This document shows, piece by piece, positions 1 through 8,441 of a stretch of 64,000 bases of DNA. The notes under the pieces were generated by a model. The model was given only the letters and a program-made list of their open reading frames with translations, made no database searches and was not told the origin of the DNA. The first letter of the stretch is position 1. Every line of letters starts with the position of its first letter. Both the position numbers and the translations under genes were made by a program. This stretch comes from Clostridiales bacterium (GTDB lineage: Bacteria; Bacillota; Clostridia; Christensenellales; CAG-314), in assembly GCA_022508345.1 (NCBI GenBank), contig JAFLVK010000002.1, forward strand, positions 350,377 through 414,376. The letters are read 5' to 3'.

Positions 1-598
1 GTATCTTCATTGTGATACCGTAGCTAAGCTCGTACTCGCGCTGTGCTCCGTTTGCATTGTTGTAGCACTCCAATGCCGTGTAGACGTTGGCACCTCTAGC
101 CTTTGCTGCGTCGCGCTTTGCACAAAAGTCTTTGTATATTTGCGTATTTTTGTTGGTGCGAGCAAACTGAATGATAGTTTCGCACTCGTATCTGTCAAAT
201 ATTCCCTTTGCAGCAGATGTTCCCACAAAGCCTGCAATGTGATCCTGGTCGGCATGGGTGGCAATGACGTATTCCAGCTTGCCGTCGGTGCAGTATTGGT
301 CAACGTAGTCGCCAATAGACTTGGCACTACCCTTTGCCGAGCCGGCATCAATCAAGATGTCAGTGTCGCCTGCCTTTATGTAAATGCTGTCGCCATTTGA
401 ACCGTTACCCAGCTCAATAAAGTGAATGGACAGCGTTTCATTTTTGATTGCGATAGCATCGTAGTTGGCGTTGGTTTTTTCAAGCAGCAAAGCGTCGAAC
501 CAGCCGTGAAAGTAGCCGTAAATGAGTGAGGCGACAATTGCAACAATTAGTACAACAAGCAACACCGTGTACAGTGTCTTTTGCTTTTTGTGTGCCAT
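1..598 (-). CDS. Metallo-beta-lactamase-fold hydrolase, membrane anchored (cut by window edge)
   Basis: These are the first 199 codons of a gene that runs off the left edge; it begins with ATG at 596-598. The protein has a short basic start, one hydrophobic segment (about residues 9-28) with no lipobox cysteine, then the first half of a metallo-beta-lactamase fold: ILIDAG at about 81-86 and the metal motif HADQDH at 115-120. Aspartate in the third motif position is the form usual in ComEC-type hydrolases. The later metal ligands are outside the window. It is a tandem paralogue of the upstream gene (shared motifs DQYCTDG, YTALEC, NGAQ), which stops 8 bases before it starts, so the two are probably co-transcribed. 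An exported hydrolase is likely; its substrate is unknown. Confidence 0.85.
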   Translation of the reverse strand, partial: MAHKKQKTLYTVLLVVLIVAIVASLIYGYFHGWFDALLLEKTNANYDAIAIKNETLSIHFIELGNGSNGDSIYIKAGDTDILIDAGSAKGSAKSIGDYVDQYCTDGKLEYVIATHADQDHIAGFVGTSAAKGIFDRYECETIIQFARTNKNTQIYKDFCAKRDAAKARGANVYTALECYNNANGAQREYELSYGITMKI

Positions 599-606
599 AA
601 ATTACC

Positions 607-2658
607 CTATTCTTGCCATGCCGCGGGACACGTGCGATATTCCTTGAACCAGTCGGTATCCTTGAGCTTGATATTGTTGTTGGAGAAATACATGGTTATT
701 TGTCCATTTGTGCAAGCGAACACAATGTTACCGTTTGCCGGCTCAAAATTCCCCGAACTGTAATTAGTTCCGTTAGTCGTTACGTAAACCTTGTCTGTAT
801 AGGGTGCTATTCTGTCAATAAACTCTTGAGCAGGGAATTGATGTTTATTATCATTAGTATACTCCGAGCTTCCAATACAGGTACATATGCAAATGCACTT
901 GGGTTGTATCTTGCTCATTAATTCGGTGCTTGCTGCAGTATATGAACCGTGATGACCGCCTTTGTACAGCTCCATTTCGGGCAAATCGGGATTACATTCC
1001 ACCAAAGATTTTTCTCCTGCTTCCTCCAAGTCACCCGTAAATAAATAATGGTTGTCGCCTTGAGATATCATCAAGCAAACGGAGTTGTCATTTTCGTTAG
1101 AGGATGCCGAGTGGTAATACTTGTGCTCAAGGATTTCCATTGTAATACCGTCAGCCAACTCGTAAATTTTTTGCGCTCCGTTACTGTTGTTTATGCACTC
1201 CAATGCAGTGTAGTGATTGGCATTGTCACTACTAACCTCATTATTACGCTTGGTATAATAGTCCTTTAATATCTGAGTTTCCTTGCTACCTTTGTATGAT
1301 GTTTGAGCGAAATCAATTATTGTTTCGCACTTATACCTGTCAAAGATACCTTTATTGCTGTTCCCTACAAAGCCCGCGATATGATCTTGGTGAGCGTGTG
1401 TTACGATTACATATTCCAATATTCCGTCTGTACAGTACTGATCTATGTAATTAGATATTGCTGTTGCACTGTCCTTACGCGAGCCTGCATCAATTAGAAT
1501 ATCCGTGTCGCCTGCCTTGATGTAAACGCTATCGCCCGTATATCTGTTGCCTAACATCAAGAAATGTATGGAGAGGTTTTCATTTTTGATAATGTTGACA
1601 TCGTAGTCCGCTTCCTGCGGTTCTTTAATTTCGGCAACAGTGATTTTTATTATTACAGATTTGGTTACACCATTGTCGGTGTAGGAAATTTCCCAGTCCT
1701 TTTGCCCCTCAGTAGACGTGTCAATAGTAGCAGGCAGCGTGATGTTGGTCACCGTCTTGCTTGTGCCGTTGTTGTAGTAAGCAGTTACAACAAGTTTGTT
1801 TCTGTCCGGTTGTGTGCCGATCATAACCTTGCCACCTTTGTACACTGCTTCAATGCGCTCCAGCGTTGCGGCAATTACGTTTACACTGAATGTTGCCGTC
1901 TTTGTTACGCCGTTTTCAACGTAGGTAACAGTTACAGTTTGTTGACCGACGTCGTTAAACACCTTGTTAGACAGTGTGTAGCCGTTAACATTCTTGTTGC
2001 TACCATCGCTGTAATATGCAGTTACGGTAATTGTCGTGTCGTCAAGATAAAGTCCAACTACAACGTCACCGCCCGTATACACCGCTTCAATACGCTCAAG
2101 ACGTGCAATTACTGTTACCGTAATGTCGTCGGTTTTGGTAACTTCGTCTTCGGTGTAGCTAACTGTTACTGTTTTGTCGCCTACAGTTGAAGTGTCGCAC
2201 TCGCCAACGGTAAATGCCGTAACGGCTTTGCTGCTGCCGTCGGAGTACGTTGCAGTAACGCTAATGTTGCCCTTTGCAAGTGTATCGCCGGTCAATAGCT
2301 TTGCACCGTTGTAGGTTGCCGAAATGCCTTGCAACACAACAGGGTCGGGGGCGGGAGTGTTGTCCGTCCATTTGGCGTAAAAGGTAATGCTGTTTACCAC
2401 CTTGTATCCCGATTCCGCAATAGGTTGCGTGCAGTTGGCATCTTTGTACCAGCCTTCCAGTGTAAAACCTTCGCGTGTGAGACTGGGCGGCACAACAATC
2501 GTGCCCTGTGCAACCGTTTTCGTTTGCAGCTGTGCCCCGTCGTAATTGGGGTCGAATGTAACCTTCACCATCATCGTTACACTGCATGCTGCCAGCATCG
2601 TTGCAAGCAGGATAAAACAGCACATTATTGCCAGCGTGTATTTCCATTGACGTTTCAT
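607..2658 (-). CDS. Surface lipoprotein with InlB-type repeat, three Ig-like domains and a metallo-beta-lactamase domain
   Basis: The 683-residue protein has a lipoprotein signal peptide with lipobox LAAC (Cys25). An InlB/Listeria-Bacteroides type repeat follows (about 31-97, ending FYAKWTD). Three bacterial Ig-like domains of the group-3 type lie at about 108-184, 186-262 and 264-342, each with a TAYYSDGS-like and a VTYTENGVTKT-like stretch. A metallo-beta-lactamase domain fills 360-665, with metal motif HAHQDH (421-426), TGD (541-543) and GGHHGS (567-572). Domain order suggests a hydrolase held on a stalk outside the membrane, as in ComEC-like extracellular nucleases, but the substrate is not shown. 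It is the first of a tandem paralogous pair and follows the patatin gene by 18 bases, suggesting one operon. Confidence 0.87.
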   Translation of the reverse strand: MKRQWKYTLAIMCCFILLATMLAACSVTMMVKVTFDPNYDGAQLQTKTVAQGTIVVPPSLTREGFTLEGWYKDANCTQPIAESGYKVVNSITFYAKWTDNTPAPDPVVLQGISATYNGAKLLTGDTLAKGNISVTATYSDGSSKAVTAFTVGECDTSTVGDKTVTVSYTEDEVTKTDDITVTVIARLERIEAVYTGGDVVVGLYLDDTTITVTAYYSDGSNKNVNGYTLSNKVFNDVGQQTVTVTYVENGVTKTATFSVNVIAATLERIEAVYKGGKVMIGTQPDRNKLVVTAYYNNGTSKTVTNITLPATIDTSTEGQKDWEISYTDNGVTKSVIIKITVAEIKEPQEADYDVNIIKNENLSIHFLMLGNRYTGDSVYIKAGDTDILIDAGSRKDSATAISNYIDQYCTDGILEYVIVTHAHQDHIAGFVGNSNKGIFDRYKCETIIDFAQTSYKGSKETQILKDYYTKRNNEVSSDNANHYTALECINNSNGAQKIYELADGITMEILEHKYYHSASSNENDNSVCLMISQGDNHYLFTGDLEEAGEKSLVECNPDLPEMELYKGGHHGSYTAASTELMSKIQPKCICICTCIGSSEYTNDNKHQFPAQEFIDRIAPYTDKVYVTTNGTNYSSGNFEPANGNIVFACTNGQITMYFSNNNIKLKDTDWFKEYRTCPAAWQE

Positions 2659-2676
2659 AGTTATCTCCTTAGTTTT

Positions 2677-3486
2677 CTACTTTATCTGTAACAGTTGTTT
2701 TATTTCTTCCATTTTTTCCTTGGCTGCGCGGTAGCCCTCTTCCACCATCTCGTCGATGTACGCAAGACTTGCGCGACCGAATTCCTTTAGCTCCGGTTCA
2801 ATAACCACGTCGCTGTTGTGCAAACCCTTGTACATGGTGGATTTGGACACAATTTGCCAACAGGCAAGCAGCGTGTTGTGAAGCTTTTTCGATGTTGTGC
2901 CCTCTCCGCGGTGGTGATTGAGGTCCACACCGATAACAATCTCCGCACCCATGGTGCGACACACATCAGCTGGCATGTTGTTGAGCAGCCCGCCGTCTAC
3001 AAGCACCATTCCGTCCAATTCCACAGGCTTGAACAGCGCCGGCACTGCGCACGATGCGGAAACGGCTTGCCCAACGCTACCGCTACTTAACACCACCTCA
3101 TGCCCGTCTACCAAATCCACCGCCACCGCCGCAAAAGGCGTTGACAGTTCATCAAAGCTCTTGTTTTGTAGCAATCTGTTGGCGATATTGGCAATGTTTG
3201 CCGAGTTGGAATTGATCCAAAAGCGGTTGACAACATCTCGGCGTGTTACGCGCTTAGATTCCTCTATCATTTGCTCGACGCTGACGTTTGCGCAGTACAT
3301 CGCACCGATAATACTGCCGGCAGATGTACCTGCAACGCAATCGAACCTGATACGCTCCTCCTCAAACGCTTTCAGTACGCCAATGTGCGCAAAACCGCGC
3401 GTTCCGCCACCCGACAGGGCAAGCCCCAGCTTGAACCTCAGCTTGCGTGCATTTTCACTTTTGTTAGAAACAAGAGATTTTTTCAT
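2677..3486 (-). CDS. Patatin-like phospholipase family protein
   Basis: A 269-residue serine lipid hydrolase of the patatin/RssA type. The oxyanion-hole motif GGGTRGFAHIG (about 26-36), the nucleophile motif GTSAGS (about 53-58) and the catalytic Asp in DGG (about 164-166) are all present, so the Ser-Asp dyad is intact. There is no signal peptide, so it should act in the cytoplasm or at the inner face of the membrane on phospholipid or neutral lipid esters. It is probably the first gene of a unit with the two metallo-beta-lactamase-fold genes. A good promoter lies 25-53 bases upstream; the leader would be very short and carries no clear Shine-Dalgarno sequence. Confidence 0.9.
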   Translation of the reverse strand: MKKSLVSNKSENARKLRFKLGLALSGGGTRGFAHIGVLKAFEEERIRFDCVAGTSAGSIIGAMYCANVSVEQMIEESKRVTRRDVVNRFWINSNSANIANIANRLLQNKSFDELSTPFAAVAVDLVDGHEVVLSSGSVGQAVSASCAVPALFKPVELDGMVLVDGGLLNNMPADVCRTMGAEIVIGVDLNHHRGEGTTSKKLHNTLLACWQIVSKSTMYKGLHNSDVVIEPELKEFGRASLAYIDEMVEEGYRAAKEKMEEIKQLLQIK

Positions 3487-3510
3487 AGTAATATATTATA
3501 AGTATATATT

Positions 3511-3539
3511 ATTATACTACATATCTCGGCGTGTTGCAA
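3511..3539 (-). promoter_or_regulatory. Sigma-A type promoter of the patatin operon
   Basis: TTGCAA at 3534-3539, 17-base spacer, TATAAT at 3511-3516 on the minus strand. Predicted start of transcription is about 18 bases before the patatin start codon. Confidence 0.6.
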
Positions 3540-3590
3540 GTACCTTTTCGAACAAGCAGAAAAGCCCATTGCTTGCCGTCAGCGCTAATA

Positions 3591-3628
3591 AAAAGCCTCT
3601 CCTGTGAAAGGAAAGGCTGATTTTTTTT
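3591..3628 (-). terminator. Rho-independent terminator after rubrerythrin
   Basis: An imperfect 10-bp hairpin (AGCCTTTCC / GGAGAGGCT) is followed by a T-run on the minus strand, 20 bases after the rubrerythrin stop. A run of eight T on the other side lets it work in both directions. Confidence 0.75.
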
Positions 3629-3647
3629 AAAATGAAGCGTCTCAGAC

Positions 3648-4190
3648 TTATTTTTTGAAGTAACGGTTGTACAGTCCTTGGAAAGCCTTGCCGTGGCGGG
3701 CTTCGTCGCGAGCCATTTCGTGAACGGTGTCGTGAATAGCGTCCAAGCCCAGTTCCTTAGCGCGCTTAGCAAGTTGAGTCTTGCCCATGGTTGCGCCGTT
3801 TTCTGCTTCGATACGCATTTGAAGGTTCTTAGCGGTGCTGTCTGTTACAACTTCGCCAAGCAACTCAGCAAACTTTGCTGCGTGCTCTGCTTCTTCGTAA
3901 GCAGCCTTTTCCCAATACAAGCCGATTTCGGGATAGCCCTCGCGGAAAGCAACGCGAGACATAGCAAGATACATGCCAACTTCACTGCATTCGCCGTTGA
4001 AGTTCATTCTGAGATCGTCAATAATGTCTTGAGGAACGCCTTGAGCTACACCCACAACGTGCTCTGCAGCCCAGCTCATTTCCTGTGCTTGAGCAACGAA
4101 CTTGCTCTTGGGAGCCTTGCATTGAGGGCACTTTTCGGGTGCTTCTGACCCCTCGTGAACATATCCACATACTGAACATACAAATTTCAT
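3648..4190 (-). CDS. Reverse-type rubrerythrin (rubredoxin domain first)
   Basis: The 180-residue non-heme iron peroxidase has an N-terminal rubredoxin-like domain (residues 1-32, two CxxC pairs CSVCGY and CPQCKA) and a C-terminal ferritin-like diiron domain. The latter carries ligand motifs E-x-x-E in GECSEVG, EEAEH, EAEN and DEARH. This domain order is reversed from classical rubrerythrin and matches the clostridial reverse rubrerythrins, known as NADH-linked H2O2 and O2 reductases. A separate small rubredoxin gene lies 32 bases upstream and is a likely electron donor. The pair is expected to protect an anaerobe against oxygen. Confidence 0.93.
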   Translation of the reverse strand: MKFVCSVCGYVHEGSEAPEKCPQCKAPKSKFVAQAQEMSWAAEHVVGVAQGVPQDIIDDLRMNFNGECSEVGMYLAMSRVAFREGYPEIGLYWEKAAYEEAEHAAKFAELLGEVVTDSTAKNLQMRIEAENGATMGKTQLAKRAKELGLDAIHDTVHEMARDEARHGKAFQGLYNRYFKK

Positions 4191-4222
4191 GATAATAATT
4201 CTCCTTTAATTTTTAATAACTG

Positions 4223-4336
4223 TTATTCCTCTGTTTCGGAAAAATCTTCTGCGCCTACGCCACAAAGGGGGCAAACTTCGGGTGCTTCGTCACCTTCATG
4301 AACATATCCGCATACATTGCAAACCCATTTTTTCAT
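4223..4336 (-). CDS. Minimal rubredoxin (37 residues)
   Basis: A very short gene: ATG at 4334-4336, stop TAA at 4223-4225, preceded by a strong AAGGAGA ribosome binding site. The 37-residue product begins [11 protein letters not shown] and contains both iron-binding pairs, CNVCG (6-10) and CPLCG (22-26), then a short acidic tail. Ordinary rubredoxins have about 52 residues; this one equals the isolated rubredoxin domain of rubrerythrins and resembles the N-terminus of the next gene. Its likely role is one-electron transfer to the rubrerythrin downstream. It shares that gene's promoter and terminator. Confidence 0.9.
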   Translation of the reverse strand: MKKWVCNVCGYVHEGDEAPEVCPLCGVGAEDFSETEE

Positions 4337-4374
4337 AATTGTTTCTCCTTTTACTGTTTTCAGATGCTAAACAT

Positions 4375-4403
4375 ATGATAACACTTTTCCGTTGGTTTGT
4401 AAA
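4375..4403 (-). promoter_or_regulatory. Sigma-A type promoter of the rubredoxin-rubrerythrin operon
   Basis: TTTACA at 4398-4403, 17-base spacer, TATCAT at 4375-4380 on the minus strand, about 38 bases before the rubredoxin start. No PerR-like palindrome was recognised. Confidence 0.55.
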
Positions 4404-4456
4404 GAAAGTAAAAGAAAATCATACGTCAAAACTTCGCTTTTGCAGTAGTTTTTTAG

Positions 4457-4485
4457 GCATAATTCGCGCTGTTTCGACATAACAG
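4457..4485 (+). promoter_or_regulatory. Possible sigma-E promoter of spoIIID
   Basis: GCATAAT (4457-4463) matches 6 of 7 positions of the sigma-E -35 consensus KMATATT. After a 14-base spacer comes CATAACAG (4478-4485), a partial match to CATACAMT. spoIIID is a sigma-E gene in Bacillus and Clostridioides. The leader would be only about 13 bases. Confidence 0.4.
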
Positions 4486-4504
4486 TATACTGTCGGAGTA
4501 GAGG

Positions 4505-4750
4505 ATGAAATCATACATTTGCGAGCGGGTATTGGAAATAGCCGACTACGTGATTGAACACAAATGCACCGTACGGGAGGTTGCGCACATCTTTTGCGTG
4601 AGCAAGTCCACCGCACACAAGGACTTGAGCGAGCGACTGCCCGTTATTGACAAGCAAAGATACAGCCACATTGAACAAGTTTTGACAAACAACTGGGACG
4701 TGAGATACCTGCGCGGTGGCGAAGCAACCAAACGGAAATACAAAGGGTAG
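4505..4750 (+). CDS. spoIIID: Sporulation transcription factor SpoIIID
   Basis: This 81-residue mother-cell DNA-binding protein is the normal SpoIIID length. It opens with the family's conserved stretch (CERVLEIADYVIEH), has a helix-turn-helix at about 22-46 (TVREVAHIFCVSKSTAHKDL) and a basic C-terminus ending KRKYKG. In spore formers it activates and represses part of the sigma-E regulon and helps switch to the late mother-cell programme. It stands alone, opposite in direction to both neighbours. Its presence is strong evidence for an endospore-forming host. Confidence 0.96.
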   Translation: MKSYICERVLEIADYVIEHKCTVREVAHIFCVSKSTAHKDLSERLPVIDKQRYSHIEQVLTNNWDVRYLRGGEATKRKYKG

Positions 4751-4778
4751 CGAATTTTCGCTACCCTTAATGTTTTTA
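4743..4778 (+). terminator. Terminator of spoIIID
   Basis: An 8-bp perfect hairpin, GGGTAGCG / CGCTACCC, contains the spoIIID stop codon and is followed by a T-rich tract. Confidence 0.75.
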
Positions 4779-4799
4779 CACCAGTTAAAAATTTCGAAG

Positions 4800-4928
4800 G
4801 TTTGAGGTGGCTAGAAGCAAGCAAGACAAGGCACCTGCGTATTGACTGACGGAAGCGTACTAGACGTACGTGACCAAGGGCAAACGTAAAGGTAACACAG
4901 TATTGCGACGCTTATAGACGGCTCAAAC
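4800..4928 (-). repeat. Stop-codon-linked inverted-end element, copy A (129 bp)
   Basis: The ends are GTTTGAG and CTCAAAC. Read on the minus strand, it starts with the last base of the TAG stop codon of the DUF2804 gene and continues with the conserved parts TATAAGCGTCG, TTGGTCACGTACG and GCTTGCTTCTAGCC. Copies B (27689-27814) and C (41305-41432) share length, ends and the central GGTCAnGTACG...AGTAC core. See findings. Confidence 0.75.
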
Positions 4929-5932
4929 TACCATTTGTTATCCGCGTGCTCACAAAATGCCACAAATGGCGGAATTTTGATTTTTTTTCCGTCGTCCAGC
5001 ACAACGTGACCGCGCCACTTACCAAACACCTGATGACACTTGTTGTTTACCCACAGCGCTTGAGTCTTGGTGAAGTTATCATAAATTAGCTCCACGTCGA
5101 AAACAAACCGTTTTGCATTGTCCTCGTAATGGAAGTTGTTACCAACACGCGTTTCAGTAACTGTTCCCAGCTTGTACGCCTTGTTGTCGTAGAAAAACAT
5201 ATTTTCCGTAGCAGCCTCGGTATTGCCAAAGCCCCAACCGATATTGAAGCCGAAGTGCTTGCCGTTTACCATTGTGCCGCCGTTACCCCACGTCCACACA
5301 TGACGGTACGGCCACACGCCCCTGCCCCAATCAAGCAGCCCGAAGCCATCTTTTATGTCATAGCACATATCTTCAATACGGCATGTTCCGTTTACAACAA
5401 AACAGTTTTCCTTGTAATTCAGGTAAAACTGCCCCTTTTTGAAAAAGGGCGTGGCAATGACCATCTTTTCCTTGGCGTTGCTGATGTTTGTTAGAAGCAG
5501 GTTAATTTCCGCCTTGACACCGTGTATATCTGTCTGCGTAAAGGAAAGGCGACGGTATTTGTCCGTTACCAGGAACTCAACGTGCAGGTCTTTGGAAAAA
5601 TACTGCAACGTGTGCGCTACTTCGGGGTTAGTGGGCATGTTCTTTTTAAACGACGGCTCTACCAACGCAAGCTTGCCTGTCGAGCGTTTTTCGCCCGTGG
5701 CTAAATCCATTACTGTTGCAGCAACCTGCATTGCGTAGGAAACGTGCCCCAGTGTCAGCTGCACAACATATCTGTCGTCGAAGTGTATTTGATAAAAGTC
5801 CCACTCCTTTAGACGCAGTTGCTTTTTCACTGCCTTTTTGTCGTAAATAAAATTCATATGCCTGGCGTATCCCGCCACAGCAAGGTTGCCCTTTTTGTCC
5901 AGTAGATGTTGAGCTTTTGTAATTTCGTTCAT
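4928..5932 (-). CDS. DUF2804 domain-containing protein
   Basis: The 334-residue protein matches the DUF2804 family along its length. The family pattern of Trp- and Gly-rich beta strands is clear (DWGRGVWPYRHVWTWGNG, FGFNIGWGFG, and KWRGHV near the end). There is no signal peptide or membrane segment. Family function is unknown; the fold resembles lipid- or sugar-binding beta sandwiches, but that is inference. It starts 3 bases after the Bax-inhibitor gene and is surely co-transcribed. Its TAG stop touches repeat copy A. Confidence 0.85.
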   Translation of the reverse strand: MNEITKAQHLLDKKGNLAVAGYARHMNFIYDKKAVKKQLRLKEWDFYQIHFDDRYVVQLTLGHVSYAMQVAATVMDLATGEKRSTGKLALVEPSFKKNMPTNPEVAHTLQYFSKDLHVEFLVTDKYRRLSFTQTDIHGVKAEINLLLTNISNAKEKMVIATPFFKKGQFYLNYKENCFVVNGTCRIEDMCYDIKDGFGLLDWGRGVWPYRHVWTWGNGGTMVNGKHFGFNIGWGFGNTEAATENMFFYDNKAYKLGTVTETRVGNNFHYEDNAKRFVFDVELIYDNFTKTQALWVNNKCHQVFGKWRGHVVLDDGKKIKIPPFVAFCEHADNKW

Positions 5933-5935
5933 AAG

Positions 5936-6745
5936 TTATTTTCTCTTAGAGTTTGTGAAAAGCGCAAATATGCGAAGCAGTAGCTCCAAAATTTGCATGT
6001 AAAGGTAAATCAAGCTTGTTACCAGGCTGAACGCTACAGGCCACTCGTATTTTCTGTCTGCACCGCTCTCAACAAGGTAATCGATGGTTTGCAAGTCCCA
6101 AATGATGGTCATGCTGGCAAAAACAATGCAAATAAATGTTGCTATTGTTTGTATCCAAATGAGCGCCGTGTACATACCATCAGTGGGCGCAAACAGCATG
6201 ATGGGAATAACGATAAGCTCAACCAGCACAAAGCACATCAAGGATATTGCCAATACGCGCACAAAGTTGCTCTTTATACGAACGCCAATCTTTTTGTACA
6301 GCAGTATGCACACAATAAACACTATCGCCGTACCCAGCATTGCAGCAAGGGTAACAAACGGCAGTATGATATTGAGAAATGCCGCAACAAAGCCCAAAAA
6401 CGCACCCTGAATCAACGCATATATGGGGCCGAAAACCTTGGCGGTTTTAGGAGCGACAGCAATACCGATTGCGCACACCAACATTAATATTACCGCTACA
6501 CCCAAGCCTATAGCAAAGCCCATGACGGCAGCTTGGCTTATTGTAGCTTCCTGCATTGCAAACTGAAACATACCGTACCACGTAGCCAGCATTGTAACAA
6601 CAGCCGACAGAATTGTTAGCCCTATTAGCAGCACGGTTTTGCCAATTACACCGCGATAGGTTGCGCCTGCGTTTTCTATGGCTAGCGACCCTGTTTCGGA
6701 CTTTTTCACCCAACGTCTGACGGACGGATTTCCGTATCTGAACAT
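5936..6745 (-). CDS. Bax inhibitor-1/YccA family membrane protein
   Basis: The 269-residue integral membrane protein has seven hydrophobic segments spread from about residue 35 to the C-terminus. The N-terminus (GNPSVRRW) and the pattern ATYRGVIGKTVLL are typical of the YccA-like COG4760 branch of the Bax inhibitor-1 family. Members elsewhere are calcium-leak or protease-interacting membrane proteins; the bacterial role here is not known. A strong AGGAGGCGC ribosome site precedes the ATG. First gene of a two-gene operon with DUF2804. Confidence 0.88.
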   Translation of the reverse strand: MFRYGNPSVRRWVKKSETGSLAIENAGATYRGVIGKTVLLIGLTILSAVVTMLATWYGMFQFAMQEATISQAAVMGFAIGLGVAVILMLVCAIGIAVAPKTAKVFGPIYALIQGAFLGFVAAFLNIILPFVTLAAMLGTAIVFIVCILLYKKIGVRIKSNFVRVLAISLMCFVLVELIVIPIMLFAPTDGMYTALIWIQTIATFICIVFASMTIIWDLQTIDYLVESGADRKYEWPVAFSLVTSLIYLYMQILELLLRIFALFTNSKRK

Positions 6746-6775
6746 AATGCGCCTCCTTTGATTTCAATTGTAAAT

Positions 6776-6804
6776 ATTGTAGCACAAAATGCAAGCTTGT
6801 GCAA
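6776..6804 (-). promoter_or_regulatory. Promoter of the Bax-inhibitor/DUF2804 operon
   Basis: TTGCAC at 6799-6804, 17-base spacer, TACAAT at 6776-6781, minus strand. Confidence 0.55.
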
Positions 6805-6873
6805 TGATATTGTTAACAGCTACATAATATATAAACTACACACAAGCATTTTACGCAAGAATGTGGCAACTAC

Positions 6874-6902
6874 TTGACAAAATCGCGTCAAAATTTTAGA
6901 AT
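6874..6902 (+). promoter_or_regulatory. Sigma-A promoter of glyS
   Basis: TTGACA (6874-6879), 17-base spacer, TAGAAT (6897-6902). The leader is only about 23 bases, so there is no room for a T-box. Confidence 0.75.
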
Positions 6903-6931
6903 GAAACTATATTTCAACAGGAGATATTATT

Positions 6932-8320
6932 ATGGCTGAATTAACAATGGACAAGCTGGTAAATTTGTGCAAAGGCCGCGGCTTTATCTACGCGGGAAGC
7001 GAAATTTACGGCGGACTTTCCAACTCGTGGGACTACGGTCCGCTGGGTGTGGAAATGAAAAACAACATCAAGCAGGTGTGGTACAGAAAGTTTGTCAAGG
7101 AAAACCCGCTAAACGTCGGCTTGGACACGGCAATACTTATGAACCCCAAAACATGGGAAGCAAGCGGACACTTGGGCGGCTTTAGCGACCCGCTGATGGA
7201 CTGCAAGGGCTGCAAAACCAGATATCGCGCAGACAACCTTATTGAAGAGTACCAGGCAAAGCACAACCTGGCTAGTACCGTCGCATCGATGTCCGACGAA
7301 CAGATGTCCGACTACATCAAGGAGCACGAAATACACTGCCCCGTGTGCGGAAAGTGCGATTTTACACCTATACGCAAGTTCAACCTTATGTTCAAGACCT
7401 TTATCGGTGTTACGGAGAACTCCACGTCTACCGTGTATCTTCGCCCCGAAACAGCGCAAGGTATTTTCGTCAATTTCAAAAATGTTTGCCGCACCACCAG
7501 GAGGAAATTGCCCTTCGGTATCGGTCAGATAGGTAAGTCATTCCGCAACGAGATTACACCGGGCAACTTCATTTTCCGCATACGCGAATTTGAACAAATG
7601 GAATTGGAATTTTTCTGCAAGCCGGGCGAAGACCTCCAATGGTTCGACTACTGGAAGAACTTTTGCAAGCAGTGGCTGCTGGATTTGGGCATGAAGGAAG
7701 AAAATCTGCGCCTGCGCGACCACGACAAGGACGAGCTGTGCTTCTACAGCAAGGCAACCACCGACTTCGAGGTTAAGTTCCCGTTCGGTTGGGGTGAGCT
7801 GTGGGGAATTGCCGACCGCACCGACTACGACCTTACGCGCCATTCGGAAACAAGCGGCGAAACACTTGACTACACCGACCCGCAAACAAACGAACGCTTT
7901 ATCCCGTATGTAATCGAGCCCAGCCTTGGCGCGGACAGAGCATTCCTTGCGTTCCTTGCCAACGCGTACGACGAGGAAGTTGTTGGAGAGGGCGACACAC
8001 GCGTTGTGCTCCACCTCCACCCCGAGCTTGCACCTGTAAAGGCTTGCGTGTTGCCGCTGTCCAAAAAGCTGGCGGAACCTGCAACGGCGCTTTACAACGA
8101 CTTGCTCAAGGAGTTTACCTGCGACTACGACGAAGCAGGCTCCATTGGTAAACGCTACCGCCGTCAGGACGAAATAGGAACACCATTCTGCATTACCGTT
8201 GACTTCGACACGGAAACAGACGGCTGCGTAACCGTTCGCGACCGCGACACCATGCAACAGGAACGCGTGGCAATTGCCGAGTTAAAGGACTACTTGAAAA
8301 AGAGAATATTCATATATTAA
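6932..8320 (+). CDS. glyS: Glycine--tRNA ligase, single-chain (alpha2) type
   Basis: This 462-residue class II aminoacyl-tRNA synthetase attaches glycine to tRNA-Gly. It is the homodimeric form (about 460 residues), not the alpha2-beta2 form. Visible features are the N-terminal [15 protein letters not shown], the cysteine-rich insert ([13 protein letters not shown] and CPVCGKCDF), the motif-2 region ([21 protein letters not shown]) and the C-terminal anticodon-binding domain from about 350 (VLPLSKK). Start chosen by AGGAG at 6916-6920. Transcribed alone, with its own promoter and terminator. Confidence 0.97.
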   Translation: MAELTMDKLVNLCKGRGFIYAGSEIYGGLSNSWDYGPLGVEMKNNIKQVWYRKFVKENPLNVGLDTAILMNPKTWEASGHLGGFSDPLMDCKGCKTRYRADNLIEEYQAKHNLASTVASMSDEQMSDYIKEHEIHCPVCGKCDFTPIRKFNLMFKTFIGVTENSTSTVYLRPETAQGIFVNFKNVCRTTRRKLPFGIGQIGKSFRNEITPGNFIFRIREFEQMELEFFCKPGEDLQWFDYWKNFCKQWLLDLGMKEENLRLRDHDKDELCFYSKATTDFEVKFPFGWGELWGIADRTDYDLTRHSETSGETLDYTDPQTNERFIPYVIEPSLGADRAFLAFLANAYDEEVVGEGDTRVVLHLHPELAPVKACVLPLSKKLAEPATALYNDLLKEFTCDYDEAGSIGKRYRRQDEIGTPFCITVDFDTETDGCVTVRDRDTMQQERVAIAELKDYLKKRIFIY

Positions 8321-8348
8321 AACAACACCTCAGTCACTTAACATCAAC

Positions 8349-8378
8349 AGCTCCCCTTACACAGGGGAGCTTGTTTTT
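8349..8378 (+). terminator. Terminator of glyS
   Basis: AGCTCCCC / GGGGAGCT hairpin followed by six T. Confidence 0.85.
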
Positions 8379-8398
8379 TGGGGAGGGAAAATGTAGAA

Positions 8399-8436
8399 AA
8401 AGGCTTGCGGTTCAAAACCGCAAGCCTTATTTTTGT
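8399..8436 (-). terminator. Bidirectional terminator between glyS and the Cys/His lipoprotein gene
   Basis: A 13-bp perfect stem (AAGGCTTGCGGTT / AACCGCAAGCCTT) with a 3-base loop and T-runs on both sides. It lies directly after the minus-strand lipoprotein stop. Confidence 0.85.
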
Positions 8437-8441
8437 GTTAT

